A stretch of DNA of 64,000 nucleotides from assembly GCA_001507425.1 (NCBI GenBank), contig LMAJ01000004.1, forward strand, positions 248,001-312,000, read 5' to 3'. The translations under genes and the position numbers were made by a program. Shown piece by piece: positions 1 to 8,378 of the stretch. Each line of letters opens with the position of its first letter. Within the stretch, counting starts at the first letter, position 1. The stretch is from Flavobacteriaceae bacterium CRH (GTDB taxonomy: Bacteria > Bacteroidota > Bacteroidia > Flavobacteriales > Flavobacteriaceae). The notes under the pieces were generated by a model. It saw only the letters and a list, made by a program, of their open reading frames with translations. It ran no database searches and was not told the origin of the DNA.

Positions 1-159
1 AAGAATTCTAAAAATATTTAAAAATAATTTTAAGTATTAAAGCCTTGTTTTACAGTGTTTTTTAAAGATATTTTAAAAAAGTTTTATGTTTTTTATTTTA
101 TTCGTAAAACCAAAACCAATATTCCAGCGTAAATGAGCTTATAACTTAAAATATTAATT

Positions 160-714
160 ATGAAAACTAGAAAATTTTTAGCCGTAGCAATCTTAACATT
201 AGGATTTGGATTTGCATCATTTGCACAAAAAACTGTAATGGTTGGTGGAGCAGCAATGTATCCAAACAAAAATATAGTAGAAAATGCCGTTAATTCAAAA
301 GATCACACTACACTTGTTGCTGCTGTAAAAGCTGCAGGATTAGTAGAAACATTACAAAGTAAAGGACCATTCACCGTTTTTGCCCCAACAAATGCCGCGT
401 TTGACAAATTGCCAGCAGGAACTGTTGAGACATTATTGAAACCAGAAAACATCAAAACTTTACAAAAAGTTTTAACTTACCATGTTGTTGCAGGAAAATT
501 GAATGCATCTGATATTGCCAAAGCAATAAAAGCAGGTAAAGGAAAAGCAACTTTTAAAACCGTTAGCGGTGGAACTTTAACAGCCTGGATGGATGGAAAA
601 GATTTATACATTAGCGACGAAAGCGGAAGCAAATCTAAAGTAACTATTGCAGATGTTAACCAATCAAATGGTGTAATTCATGTTGTTGATACAGTATTGT
701 TACCAAAAATGTAA
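160..714 (+). CDS. Secreted fasciclin (FAS1) domain protein
   Basis: Exported 184-residue protein. Residues 1-22 form a signal peptide (KTRK, a hydrophobic stretch, then ASFA before Q23). One FAS1 domain fills about residues 40-182, with the H1-type motif FTVFAPTNAAF (71-81), the central YHVVAGK (107-113) and the H2-type GVIHVVDTVLLP near the C-terminus. FAS1 domains usually mediate adhesion or protein interaction at the cell surface. The length fits a single-domain protein. It is a lone plus-strand gene that ends at a strong bidirectional terminator. In mycobacteria FAS1 genes are controlled by the SigK/RskA pair; an ECF sigma/RskA-like pair lies about 38 kb away here, but nothing in the sequence links them. 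Confidence 0.93.
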   Translation: MKTRKFLAVAILTLGFGFASFAQKTVMVGGAAMYPNKNIVENAVNSKDHTTLVAAVKAAGLVETLQSKGPFTVFAPTNAAFDKLPAGTVETLLKPENIKTLQKVLTYHVVAGKLNASDIAKAIKAGKGKATFKTVSGGTLTAWMDGKDLYISDESGSKSKVTIADVNQSNGVIHVVDTVLLPKM

Positions 715-740
715 TTGAGTATAATTCCACGATCAAAGAA

Positions 741-772
741 AAAAGTCCTGTAGATTTATTTACAGGACTTTT
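741..772. terminator. Bidirectional hairpin terminator
   Basis: A perfect 12-bp stem (aaaagtcctgta / tacaggactttt) with an 8-nt loop and T runs on both sides. It lies between the convergent fasciclin gene and the 127-residue membrane protein, whose stop codon falls inside the hairpin. Confidence 0.85.
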
Positions 773-1143
773 TTATGTCTAGTATACATTAATTTATAGA
801 ATATGTTTTTTAAGAAATATAAAACACATGATAGATTAATAATAGAAATTAAAATAATGAAGGTATCATCAATTGATCCGGTTTTTATATAAAATAAATC
901 GATTAGTATTATAAAGATTAGTAAGCCATAAATGATTTGTTCTTTGATTGTAAATATATTTTTTGTCAAATAGAAAAAAATAAAACTATAAAAAAAGACT
1001 AAACCTTGAGATACTAAAATGAAAATTGTCAATAAAATATATCCTCTACTATTTGTGTTTACTAGTAGTAATAAATATAATATCCAAATTAAAAGAGCAA
1101 AGAAATAAATTCCATTAATGATTTTAATAAAATCTTTTTTCAT
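760..1143 (-). CDS. Small four-helix membrane protein, unknown
   Basis: A 127-residue protein that I do not recognise. It is almost wholly hydrophobic, with four predicted membrane spans (about 10-28, 33-57, 68-85 and 92-112) and a basic C-terminal tail (TRHKKVL). It starts directly after the stop codon of the RhtA-like exporter and is probably cotranscribed with it; the stop lies inside the terminator hairpin. Inner-membrane location is inferred from composition. No catalytic motif is visible. Confidence 0.65.
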   Translation of the reverse strand: MKKDFIKIINGIYFFALLIWILYLLLLVNTNSRGYILLTIFILVSQGLVFFYSFIFFYLTKNIFTIKEQIIYGLLIFIILIDLFYIKTGSIDDTFIILISIINLSCVLYFLKNIFYKLMYTRHKKVL

Positions 1144-1989
1144 TTATTTTTTTGTTGTTAAAGTAGATCCAGCCGAAGCAACAACTACACAAACAATAGC
1201 TAATATTTCATGAAAAATTAGTTTTTCCTGCAAGAATATAAAGGCACAAATGGCTGCTGCTGCAGGTTCTAAACTCATTAAAATACTAAATGTACGAGGA
1301 GGAAGCTGACCTAAAGCTTTCATTTCTAATGTGAACGGAATTGCACTGGATAAAAGAGCCAAAGCAACGCCCATTCCAAAAAGTTTTGGAGTAAGATTTG
1401 CCAGTCCGTTTTCGTAAAAACCAAAAGGCAAAATTAGCATTGCAGCAAAAAGCATTCCTGTAGAAACTGCCTGTCCGCCATTCATTATTTTAGAAATTTT
1501 ACCGCCCAAAACAATGTACGCCGCCCAAAGCGCGCCCGCAATTAGAGCAAACAAAACGCCTAAAGGATCTATTCGTTCATTTGACCACGGAGCAATTAAA
1601 ACTATTCCTGCCGCGGCAAGTAAAACCCAACAATAATCTAACAAACGTTTTGAGCCTATAATAGCGACCAATAAAGGTCCGATGAATTCTAAAGTTACAG
1701 CAAGACCAATTGGAATTCTTTCGATTGCTAAATAAAAAACCAAATTCATAGCGCCCAAAGACAAACCATACGGAACTACAATTTTCCATTGTTCTCTTGT
1801 AATTTCTTTTAAATTGGGTCTGTAAGCGATTAGTAAAATTAAAGCCGAAATTCCAATTCTGATCGATGCCGTTCCAGCTGCGCCAATTGCAGGAAATAAT
1901 GTTTTAGCAATTGCGGCACCGCATTGTACACTAATAATAGCTAAAAGAACTGCCGGAACAGGAGGGATGTTAAATTCTTTATTTTTCAT
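1144..1989 (-). CDS. rhtA: RhtA-like EamA-family amino-acid exporter
   Basis: A 281-residue inner-membrane protein with ten predicted helices in two EamA repeats (about 12-135 and 143-278). The overall sequence is close to the threonine/homoserine exporter RhtA of enterobacteria: a SIQ/SVQCGAAIAK-type first helix, YGLSLGAMNLVFYLAI near 74-89, LEFIGPLLVA near 100, and the closing MSLEPAAAAICAFIFLQEKL. The family exports threonine, homoserine and related metabolites by proton antiport. The ATG at 1987-1989 gives the expected N-terminus. The family is sure; the exact substrate is not shown by the sequence. Confidence 0.85.
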   Translation of the reverse strand: MKNKEFNIPPVPAVLLAIISVQCGAAIAKTLFPAIGAAGTASIRIGISALILLIAYRPNLKEITREQWKIVVPYGLSLGAMNLVFYLAIERIPIGLAVTLEFIGPLLVAIIGSKRLLDYCWVLLAAAGIVLIAPWSNERIDPLGVLFALIAGALWAAYIVLGGKISKIMNGGQAVSTGMLFAAMLILPFGFYENGLANLTPKLFGMGVALALLSSAIPFTLEMKALGQLPPRTFSILMSLEPAAAAICAFIFLQEKLIFHEILAIVCVVVASAGSTLTTKK

Positions 1990-2068
1990 AGAAATTTTAA
2001 GGCACTAGCCAGTTGGTTTTCACTATTGAAGTGAGATATGGTTTAAAATTTAGTTTTTATAAAAGAAA

Positions 2069-2567
2069 TTAATCAACTAAATCGTGCTGTGGAAATCTCT
2101 TTTTAATATATTTTTTTAGTTCTTGGTTAAATCTTGGATCAACACCAAAAGTATTGTTAGAAGGTAAGCCAAATTTTATTTTAAAATCTTTTTTTGGATA
2201 TGTATAAACACGATCGCATCCAAAAGATGAAAAATCATTCCAAAACCAAAATCCATAAATTAACTTATTATTCAAAACCATAAATTACCGGGATTCCTGA
2301 AAGTTCAATTCTTAATTTTGAAATTTTAATTTTTCCGGTTTCTGATAATATGATTTTTTGCTCCTTCCAATCAAAATAAGCTATATCATTTTCCTCAAGT
2401 ATTGGTTCATCAGAAAAAACTAAATTTTTTTCATCAAAACAAGAAAGGCACTTTGGTTCTGTATTGCGATATTTTTTTAAAAGATAAATTTCAATGCCAG
2501 ATTTTTTTGAATTGACAGAAAATCCTAATGAGATTAAAATAATAAAAAAACACAGCAACTTTCTCAT
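2069..2567 (-). pseudogene. Small exported protein split by a frameshift
   Basis: Two overlapping reading frames together look like one protein. The first (2268-2567, 99 residues) begins with a signal peptide (MRKLLCFFIILISLGFSVNS) and continues with KCLSCFDEKN, ending in SGIPVIYGFE. The second (2069-2281) begins inside it and continues with VLNNKLIYGFWFWNDFSS and a Cys/Arg/Tyr-rich segment. Removing one G of the GG at 2278-2279 (minus-strand TATGGTTTTG) joins them as ...GIPVIYVLNNKLIYGF..., about 165 residues. I do not recognise the family. Either the gene is inactive or the base is an assembly error; a translationally coupled pair is less likely because the second frame has a stop just upstream of its ATG. 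Confidence 0.6.
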
Positions 2568-2602
2568 ATATGTTAATGCAATGAATCTTATTTCTTTTTA
2601 AA

Positions 2603-2743
2603 CTATTCTAAAGCACGTTTTGTAACGTAGGCACGATAGCCAATAATAGCCATTTGCCATTTTTTTGCTTTTGCAATATCTAAACCCTGCTTCGTAAAAC
2701 TCGGTAAAAGAACTTTATTTAATTTGGCTAAAATTTTATACAT
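2603..2743 (-). CDS. Conserved-looking 46-residue basic protein
   Basis: A short open frame, ATG at 2741-2743 and TAG at 2603-2605, coding for a 46-residue basic protein (MYKILAKLNKVLLPSF at the start, WQMAIIGYRAYVTKRALE at the end). The amphipathic pattern, balanced amino-acid use and complete frame look like a real gene rather than chance. From memory, similar tiny proteins (LLPSxTKxxLDLAKA...WQMAIIGYRxYVTxRALx) recur in Flavobacterium; I cannot verify that here. A hairpin at 2770-2803 precedes it. Function unknown. Confidence 0.6.
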   Translation of the reverse strand: MYKILAKLNKVLLPSFTKQGLDIAKAKKWQMAIIGYRAYVTKRALE

Positions 2744-2769
2744 GGTAGGTTAATTTTTATCAAAGATAT

Positions 2770-2803
2770 AAAAAAGACTTTGTTAAAATACAAAGTCTTT
2801 TTT
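2770..2803. terminator. Hairpin terminator
   Basis: A 13-bp stem (aaaaaagactttg / caaagtctttttt) with an 8-nt loop, directly beyond the end of the serine hydrolase/CBM unit on the minus strand. The T run fits termination of that minus-strand transcript. Confidence 0.75.
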
Positions 2804-2829
2804 GAGTTTAATAATGTAAATCTTTTTAA

Positions 2830-3144
2830 TTATTCCATTTTTAATATCAAATTTTGATCGCCTCCAACTTCACTATTTAGCGCATTTTTTGGAGCTTCCA
2901 TCCAACCTGTTTTATTGATTATGAACTTAAACAGATATGTTTTATTTTTTTCAAATTTACTTTTAGGAACAGAAAGTTCAAAAGTTTCTATATTCTTCCT
3001 AACCAATTGATAATTTGTGTCTTTGGGATTCCAATTGTCAAATGATCCTGCTATTGAAATACTTTTTACCAGGTTAGGATCCAATTCTTTATCGTGTTGA
3101 TATGTAAAAACTACATTGTCATTTATGATTTTATATCCGTAAAT
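2830..3144 (-). pseudogene. Detached CBM48/AMPK-type glycogen-binding domain of the serine hydrolase
   Basis: The frame directly after the hydrolase TAG (3145-3147) stays open to the stop at 2830. It codes for an early-set carbohydrate-binding domain: NDNVVFTYQHD, then SISIAGSFDNWNPKD (the hallmark GxFNxW-like motif), a YLFKFIIN strand and a final D-Q-N-L-I strand. The first domain strand lies upstream of the only possible start, a TTG at 3082-3084, so independent translation would give a broken domain. The simplest reading is one two-domain protein interrupted by a nonsense codon. Suppression or read-through of TAG is possible but not shown. Confidence 0.7.
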
Positions 3145-4272
3145 CTACTTTTTGGTATCATCTTTAGATAATAGAGCTTCGGATAAACTCACAATAGCAT
3201 TTCCTAAAGCATTTGCCGTTTTTTCGTTACTAATATTTACAATTATAGAAATGCCTAAATTTCGTTCGGGATAAATCAAAAACATGTTTTGAGTGCCGAA
3301 AGCTCCGCCGTGTTTCCAGCAATTTCTTCCATTTTCATCGACTTGCATTCCGTCCCAAAAATAACCGTTAAAATCACTTTCACTATTATTAATATTTCTT
3401 TGAGATTCCAGAACCAGTTTATTTTTAGTATCTAATTCAAAGGCAAGAAATTTAGTCAAATCGCCCAAAGTAGATTTTAAATAACCTGCAGCGCCCCAGA
3501 GATTGTCTGAAATTGTAGGCATCATTTTTTTTCCGTTATATCCGTTTGCAATAACAGTATTTTTGTTTACGTTTAGTTGGGTAGAATTCATAGCAAGCTT
3601 AGAAAGAATATTTTCTTTCAGTAATGTTTCAAAACTTTTATGATATACATTTTCTAAAATATGGGCTGCAAGCTGAACACTTCCGTTACTGTATTTAAAT
3701 TTTGTTCCCGGTATGGTGTCTAATTTCATTGTTTTTAAATCTGAAAAGAATTTTTCCCGACTATAAGATTCATCTAATTTTTTAAAGTCCAGATAACTGC
3801 TGTCGTTTTGGGTTTTCTTCAATTCGCTGCTGTCCGGCAAATCTCTGCTAAAACCAGATTTAAAAGAAACCAAATATCTAATGCGGATAGGTTTTCCCTG
3901 ATATTCTAAATTTGGATAAGATCCTGTAATGTATTTTCTGATGTCATCGTCAAGATTTATTTTGTGATCCAAAACAGCCTGAGCCATTAATAATCCGGTA
4001 AACAATTTTGTAATAGAGGCAACTTCAAAAATGGTATTATTATTGGCCTGATTAGCTTTTCCTTTATCGATTTCGCCATAATGTTTGGTGTATGTTTTGC
4101 CATCTTTTACAATACCAATAGAAACAGAATTTGCTTTTGAACTATCTAATAAAGTATGGGCATTTTTATCCATTAAAGCTAGAACGTCTTTCTCAGAAAA
4201 TGTTTTTCTTTTTTGTTGTGAAAAACAAGAAAAACTTATTGCCATTAATGCTATTAAAATTGATTTTTTCAT
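3145..4272 (-). CDS. Exported serine hydrolase (class C beta-lactamase/PBP fold), C-terminus truncated by TAG
   Basis: A 375-residue protein of the beta-lactamase/transpeptidase-like family, with a signal peptide (MKKSILIALMAISFSCFSQ). The catalytic motifs are present: S-I-T-K (in ASITKLFTGLL) supplies the nucleophile and general base, Y-S-N (KYSNGSVQLAA) is the second motif, and H-G-G (CWKHGGAFG) is the KTG-equivalent box. The fold is complete up to LSEALLSKDD, after which a TAG stops translation in the same frame as a CBM48-like domain. Such enzymes act as esterases, peptidases or beta-lactamases; the substrate cannot be told. It sits beyond the BlaI/BlaR1 operon but a terminator (4433-4460) separates them, so co-regulation is only a guess. 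Confidence 0.9.
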   Translation of the reverse strand: MKKSILIALMAISFSCFSQQKRKTFSEKDVLALMDKNAHTLLDSSKANSVSIGIVKDGKTYTKHYGEIDKGKANQANNNTIFEVASITKLFTGLLMAQAVLDHKINLDDDIRKYITGSYPNLEYQGKPIRIRYLVSFKSGFSRDLPDSSELKKTQNDSSYLDFKKLDESYSREKFFSDLKTMKLDTIPGTKFKYSNGSVQLAAHILENVYHKSFETLLKENILSKLAMNSTQLNVNKNTVIANGYNGKKMMPTISDNLWGAAGYLKSTLGDLTKFLAFELDTKNKLVLESQRNINNSESDFNGYFWDGMQVDENGRNCWKHGGAFGTQNMFLIYPERNLGISIIVNISNEKTANALGNAIVSLSEALLSKDDTKK

Positions 4273-4432
4273 AGTTAAAAGAATTATGAGTTTTTAAATT
4301 TATTTGCAAAATGAAAACTTAACAAAACTTGATTTTTTTGACATCTTATTTAAAGGACTTTCAAATGATAAATTTGTTTCACTTTTAAAGAAAATATTTA
4401 CATAAATTTTGTTTGGCAAAAATGGATATAAA

Positions 4433-4460
4433 AAAACCAGTGAACCATTTCACTGGTTTT
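4433..4460. terminator. Hairpin terminator after the BlaI/BlaR1 operon
   Basis: A perfect 11-bp stem (aaaaccagtga / tcactggtttt) with a 6-nt loop. It separates the operon tail (the 46-residue gene ending at 4476) from the serine hydrolase. Confidence 0.85.
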
Positions 4461-4475
4461 ATTTCTACAGAAGAT

Positions 4476-4616
4476 TTAAAAGCATTTTTCTCTCACTTCT
4501 CTCGCTTCTTTAATATAACGTTCTATTTTGTGTTCCGTTCCTTTATTTTCTAATTTTTGATTAAAACATAAATTTAAAACGAACAATAATGCTGCAATAA
4601 AAAATGTCTCTTTCAT
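4476..4616 (-). CDS. 46-residue exported or membrane peptide at the end of the BlaI/BlaR1 operon
   Basis: ATG at 4614-4616, TAA at 4476-4478. The product begins with a hydrophobic segment (KETFFIAALLFVLNLCF) and ends in a charged helix (HKIERYIKEAREVREKCF) with a penultimate Cys. It starts 10 nt after the stop of the last BlaR1 gene and ends just before the terminator, so it belongs to that transcript. Amino-acid use is sensible for a short gene but no family is recognised. It could be a small membrane-associated partner of the sensor. Confidence 0.5.
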   Translation of the reverse strand: MKETFFIAALLFVLNLCFNQKLENKGTEHKIERYIKEAREVREKCF

Positions 4617-4626
4617 TCTGAATAAT

Positions 4627-6369
4627 TTAAGATCGTTTATTTTCTTTCTCAAGTTTCTTCATCGCTCTTTCATGTTCCTTCATATTTCTTTCATAAATTT
4701 TCATGTCTTTTTCATACTGCTTCATACTTTTATTATATTCATCAGTATCTTTTCCATATTTCTGTTCAACGTATTGATTGAATTTCTCCATATCAGCATC
4801 ATATTTTTCCATCGCAAGATCATACTTTTCCATTTCTTTATCGAAAGTAGCTTCACGTTTAGACATGATTTCACTTAATTGTTTTTCATAAGCAGACAAA
4901 TCAGGCTGAAAAGCATCCATTTTTTTCTGAAATTCTGCCAGTTCTTTTTCAAACTTATCCATAGCTGCCTTATCGTTTACATTTTTTGGCGCAGCTGGAG
5001 CTTTTGGCATTTTAGACATGTCCGGAGCAGGCGGCATTGGTCCTGAAGGAAAATTCGGCATTGTTGGAGCAGAGGGTGGAGAAGGCGGGTCAATGGCATC
5101 TACACTGTTATTTTGAATTTCTTTAACTTCAACGATGCGATTTCCAACAATCATTGGTTTATCAATTGCGCCATCTGTAAAAAGATTGATTTCTTTAACA
5201 CCGTTATTTTGAGTTGTAATAACGATTCCGCAATTTTTTATTGCATTATTTCCTTCAATTTGAATGGTTTGTACTTTTTCAGTTCCTTTTTCGATATTAA
5301 CTTTAATTGCGGTTAATTCGTTAGCAGAATTTCTTTTTACATCAGATATTTCACAAGTAACATTATGATTTTGTTTTAGCTTTTCGGCAATTGTTTTTAA
5401 TTCCTGATCTGTTGTTGTTTTTCTGATTTTATAAACATCAACATCTTGTTTTTTCTCTATCTGAACTTCTTTTTCGATTTTCTCTTCGATTTCTTTTTTC
5501 TCTTGTGCGATAACTTTGATTTGAAATAAAAGCACAAAAGCTACGAGCGCTGGAATTACGGCATAATACTTCCAATAATTCCTTTTCTTTGATTGATTTT
5601 TGTTTAACATGACGATTCGTTTTTTGATTAATGATTGATAAAAATGATTGGTAATGGCAACACATGATTCGTGTGTTGTTATTTTTAAAAGCGTGTATTG
5701 ATACGCTTTTTTGTCAGATATTTTTTTGGCAGCCTCGCTGTCGGCAATAAATTCAAGGTTTTGAAGAATGGCTTTTTTGTACAGCCAAATAATTGGATTG
5801 AACCAAAAAAGCACACAAAAAACTCTTGAAATTAATACATCAATTGTATGATTTTGATCGCTATGCACTTTTTCATGTTCCAAAATATTTTCTAATTCTG
5901 TTTCCGTATACATTGATGAGTTGTAAACGATATAATCAAAATAAGAAAATGGAGCAATATTTTCGGTTACGTCAATAAATTTAAAATCGGCTTGTTGCTG
6001 TATTTTTTTTCCTTTTAAAACAGAATTTAAACTGTAAAAATCTAAAGCAAATCTGATCATAAAAGCAGAAAATCCTATGGCATAAATAGCAAGTGAAACT
6101 AAATTCCAATTAATCTCAAAAGATTCTTTTACAATAGTTTGCGGAATATAAGCTTGAGAATAATTAAAATTTGGCATTGGAGCAGGATCGACCCAAACAA
6201 TTTTGGTATAAACCAAAAAAGGCAATGCTACAGAAGTGGCTAAGCCTAATAATAAAAACCATCTGTTGCTATTGAAAAATGTTTCTTTGCGCAATAAAAA
6301 ATAATAAGCAAAGTAAAACAAGACTAAAAGTCCACTTGATTTTGCGATAAAAATGAAAAGTGCTTCCAT
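4627..6369 (-). CDS. BlaR1/MecR1-type M56 peptidase sensor, copy A
   Basis: A 580-residue membrane antirepressor. Helices lie at about 5-27, 34-56 and 87-110, with a further span near 269-288 that probably places the C-terminus in the periplasm. The M56 zinc site is HEKVH (165-169), with E206 of NLEFIAD as the third ligand. The family senses an envelope signal and cleaves its partner BlaI-type repressor. The last 130 residues, after a Pro-rich linker (PSPPSAPTMPNF), are a highly charged Lys/Glu/Met coiled-coil-like region instead of the penicillin-binding domain of true BlaR1, so beta-lactam sensing cannot be assumed. The N-terminal ~290 residues are near-identical to copy B, the result of tandem duplication. 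Confidence 0.9.
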   Translation of the reverse strand: MEALFIFIAKSSGLLVLFYFAYYFLLRKETFFNSNRWFLLLGLATSVALPFLVYTKIVWVDPAPMPNFNYSQAYIPQTIVKESFEINWNLVSLAIYAIGFSAFMIRFALDFYSLNSVLKGKKIQQQADFKFIDVTENIAPFSYFDYIVYNSSMYTETELENILEHEKVHSDQNHTIDVLISRVFCVLFWFNPIIWLYKKAILQNLEFIADSEAAKKISDKKAYQYTLLKITTHESCVAITNHFYQSLIKKRIVMLNKNQSKKRNYWKYYAVIPALVAFVLLFQIKVIAQEKKEIEEKIEKEVQIEKKQDVDVYKIRKTTTDQELKTIAEKLKQNHNVTCEISDVKRNSANELTAIKVNIEKGTEKVQTIQIEGNNAIKNCGIVITTQNNGVKEINLFTDGAIDKPMIVGNRIVEVKEIQNNSVDAIDPPSPPSAPTMPNFPSGPMPPAPDMSKMPKAPAAPKNVNDKAAMDKFEKELAEFQKKMDAFQPDLSAYEKQLSEIMSKREATFDKEMEKYDLAMEKYDADMEKFNQYVEQKYGKDTDEYNKSMKQYEKDMKIYERNMKEHERAMKKLEKENKRS

Positions 6370-6387
6370 AATATTATTTTTTGCTTC

Positions 6388-6756
6388 TTATTTTTCTTCT
6401 TTTGGATTTTCGATCATAGCCAGGATTTCGCGTAATTCATCTGCCGAAATTTTTTCTTCTTTGGCAAAAAATGAAACCATATTTTTATACGAACTATTAA
6501 AATAGTTGTCTATAGCAGTATTCATATACTTTTTGCTGTAAGCTTCCAAAGTAATTATCGGGTAATACTGGTGCGTGTTTCCAAAAGCATTATGCGCCAC
6601 AAAACCTTTTTCCTCAAGATTACGCACAATAGTCGATAATGTATTATAATGAGGTTGATCTTCAGTAATTTCTGCCTGAACTTCTTTTACGAATGCTTTT
6701 TTTAGCTTCCATAAAATGTGCATGATTTCCTCTTCTTTATTGGTTAACTTTTGCAT
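6388..6756 (-). CDS. BlaI/MecI/CopY-family repressor, copy A
   Basis: A 122-residue winged-helix repressor: LTNKEEEIMHILWKL is the N-terminal helix, PHYNTLSTIVRNLEEKGF the recognition helix and start of the wing, and the C-terminal half (YFNSSYKNMVSFFAKEEKI) the dimerisation region that M56 partners cleave. It differs from copy B (8379-8747) at only four residues (T/S, A/G, Y/F, N/K), so both almost certainly bind the same operator. It lies 18 nt upstream of BlaR1 copy A and 30 nt downstream of BlaR1 copy B in one operon. Confidence 0.92.
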   Translation of the reverse strand: MQKLTNKEEEIMHILWKLKKAFVKEVQAEITEDQPHYNTLSTIVRNLEEKGFVAHNAFGNTHQYYPIITLEAYSKKYMNTAIDNYFNSSYKNMVSFFAKEEKISADELREILAMIENPKEEK

Positions 6757-6786
6757 TTTCTGATTTTTTGAAGTTTTAATAACAGC

Positions 6787-8364
6787 TTATTTACGGGTTT
6801 CAATTATAATAACACCGTTTTTTCCTTTATCGCCATATTTAGCTGTTGCCATTTCTCCTTTTAAAACATTCATCGTTTTAATATCATCAGATTTATAGTC
6901 GTCAAAGCTAAAATTAGAAGGCATTTCTACTCCATCAATAATGATAAGTTTTTTTTCATTCAAATCATTTTTTCCGGAATTTGTAACAATAATTTGTGCA
7001 CCACCGTCACTTGTTGTTATTCTGGTTGTATTATTATTTGAGTTGGTTGTTATAGTAGTCTCAGTATTTGTATTACTATTTGTGTTAGTATTTGTACTAA
7101 CATTAGAATTAGTGTTGTCATTAGCGCTTAGTTTGGTTTTTTGTTTTTTTTCGGTTGCAATTTTAGGTTCTTTAGTTATTTCATCACCCGTTTGAATTCC
7201 TACTTTTTTGCTGCCATCGCTGTCAGTTGTTACAATTATTCCGAAGTCTTTGATCGTTTTATTTCCTCCAGTTTGAACAGATTTAGCTATCTGATTGCCA
7301 TTTTTGATATCGATTTTAATAGAAATCAGATCGTTTTCAGCATTTCTTTTTATTTCAGAGGTTTCAAAGTCAATATTATGAATTGCTTTTAATTTCTCTT
7401 TAATTTCTTTTAATTCCGCATCTGTCGAATTCTTTTTGATTTTGTAAACATCTACAGATTTAATTTCTCCCGAAAGTTCTTTTACAACCTGTTGTTTTTC
7501 TTTTGCAATTACTTCAACTTGAAATAAAAGTACAAAAGCCACAAGCACAGGAATTACAAAACAGAATTTCCACAAATTTTTCTTTTTTGATTGATTTTTG
7601 TTTAACATAACGATTCGTTTTTTGATTAATGATTGATAAAAATGATTGGTAATGGCAACACAATTTTCATGTGTTGTTATTTTTAAAAGCGTGTATTGAT
7701 AGGCTTTTTTGTCGGATAATTTTTGTGCAGCTTCACTATCTGCAATAAATTCAAGATTTTGTAGAATGGCTTTTTTATACAGCCAAATAAATGGATTGAA
7801 CCAAAATAACACACAAAATAATCTCGATATTAAAACATCGATAGTATGATTTTGATCACTATGCACTTTTTCATGTTCTAAAATATTTTCTAATTCTGTT
7901 TCAGTATACAGCGATGAATTGTATACAATATATTCAAAGTAAGAAAAGGGAGCAATATTTTCTTCGATATCAACAAATTTAAAATCAGCTTGTTGTTTGA
8001 TTTTTTTTCCTTTTAAAACAGTATTTAAACTATAAAAATCAATGGCCAGTTTTATTATTAAAGCTAAAACTCCAATACTGTAAATGGCAATTAAAGTAAA
8101 ATTCCAGTTAATTTCAAAATTTCCTGATTCTACTACAGAAGGAAGTTCCTGATTATTACCGAAACCTGAAATTGGAGTAGGATCTACCCAAACAATTTTA
8201 GTATAAATTATAAAAGGTAAAACTAAAGAAGTGATTAAACCGGATAATAAAAACCATCTGTTTTTACTGAAAAAAGTTTCTTTGCGCAGTAAAAAATAAT
8301 AAGCACAATAAAATAAAACTATTAATCCACTTGATTTTGCGATAAAAATGAATAGTGCTTCCAT
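6787..8364 (-). CDS. BlaR1-type M56 peptidase with TonB-plug-like tail, copy B
   Basis: A 525-residue membrane antirepressor paralogous to copy A, with the same helices and zinc motif HEKVH (with EFIAD downstream). The C-terminal half differs: after about 290 it shares a related Lys-rich segment, then has an Asn/Thr/Ser tract (about 420-450), and ends with LIIIDGVEMPSNF ... MNVLKGEMATAKYGDKGKNG and a VIIIET strand. This ending matches the plug-domain signature of SusC/TonB-dependent receptors (VLKGxxAxxxYGxxGxNGVIIIxT). M56-plug fusions occur in Bacteroidota. The tail may contact an outer-membrane transporter or act as a sensor; that is inference. Confidence 0.9.
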   Translation of the reverse strand: MEALFIFIAKSSGLIVLFYCAYYFLLRKETFFSKNRWFLLSGLITSLVLPFIIYTKIVWVDPTPISGFGNNQELPSVVESGNFEINWNFTLIAIYSIGVLALIIKLAIDFYSLNTVLKGKKIKQQADFKFVDIEENIAPFSYFEYIVYNSSLYTETELENILEHEKVHSDQNHTIDVLISRLFCVLFWFNPFIWLYKKAILQNLEFIADSEAAQKLSDKKAYQYTLLKITTHENCVAITNHFYQSLIKKRIVMLNKNQSKKKNLWKFCFVIPVLVAFVLLFQVEVIAKEKQQVVKELSGEIKSVDVYKIKKNSTDAELKEIKEKLKAIHNIDFETSEIKRNAENDLISIKIDIKNGNQIAKSVQTGGNKTIKDFGIIVTTDSDGSKKVGIQTGDEITKEPKIATEKKQKTKLSANDNTNSNVSTNTNTNSNTNTETTITTNSNNNTTRITTSDGGAQIIVTNSGKNDLNEKKLIIIDGVEMPSNFSFDDYKSDDIKTMNVLKGEMATAKYGDKGKNGVIIIETRK

Positions 8365-8378
8365 AATATTAATTTTGT

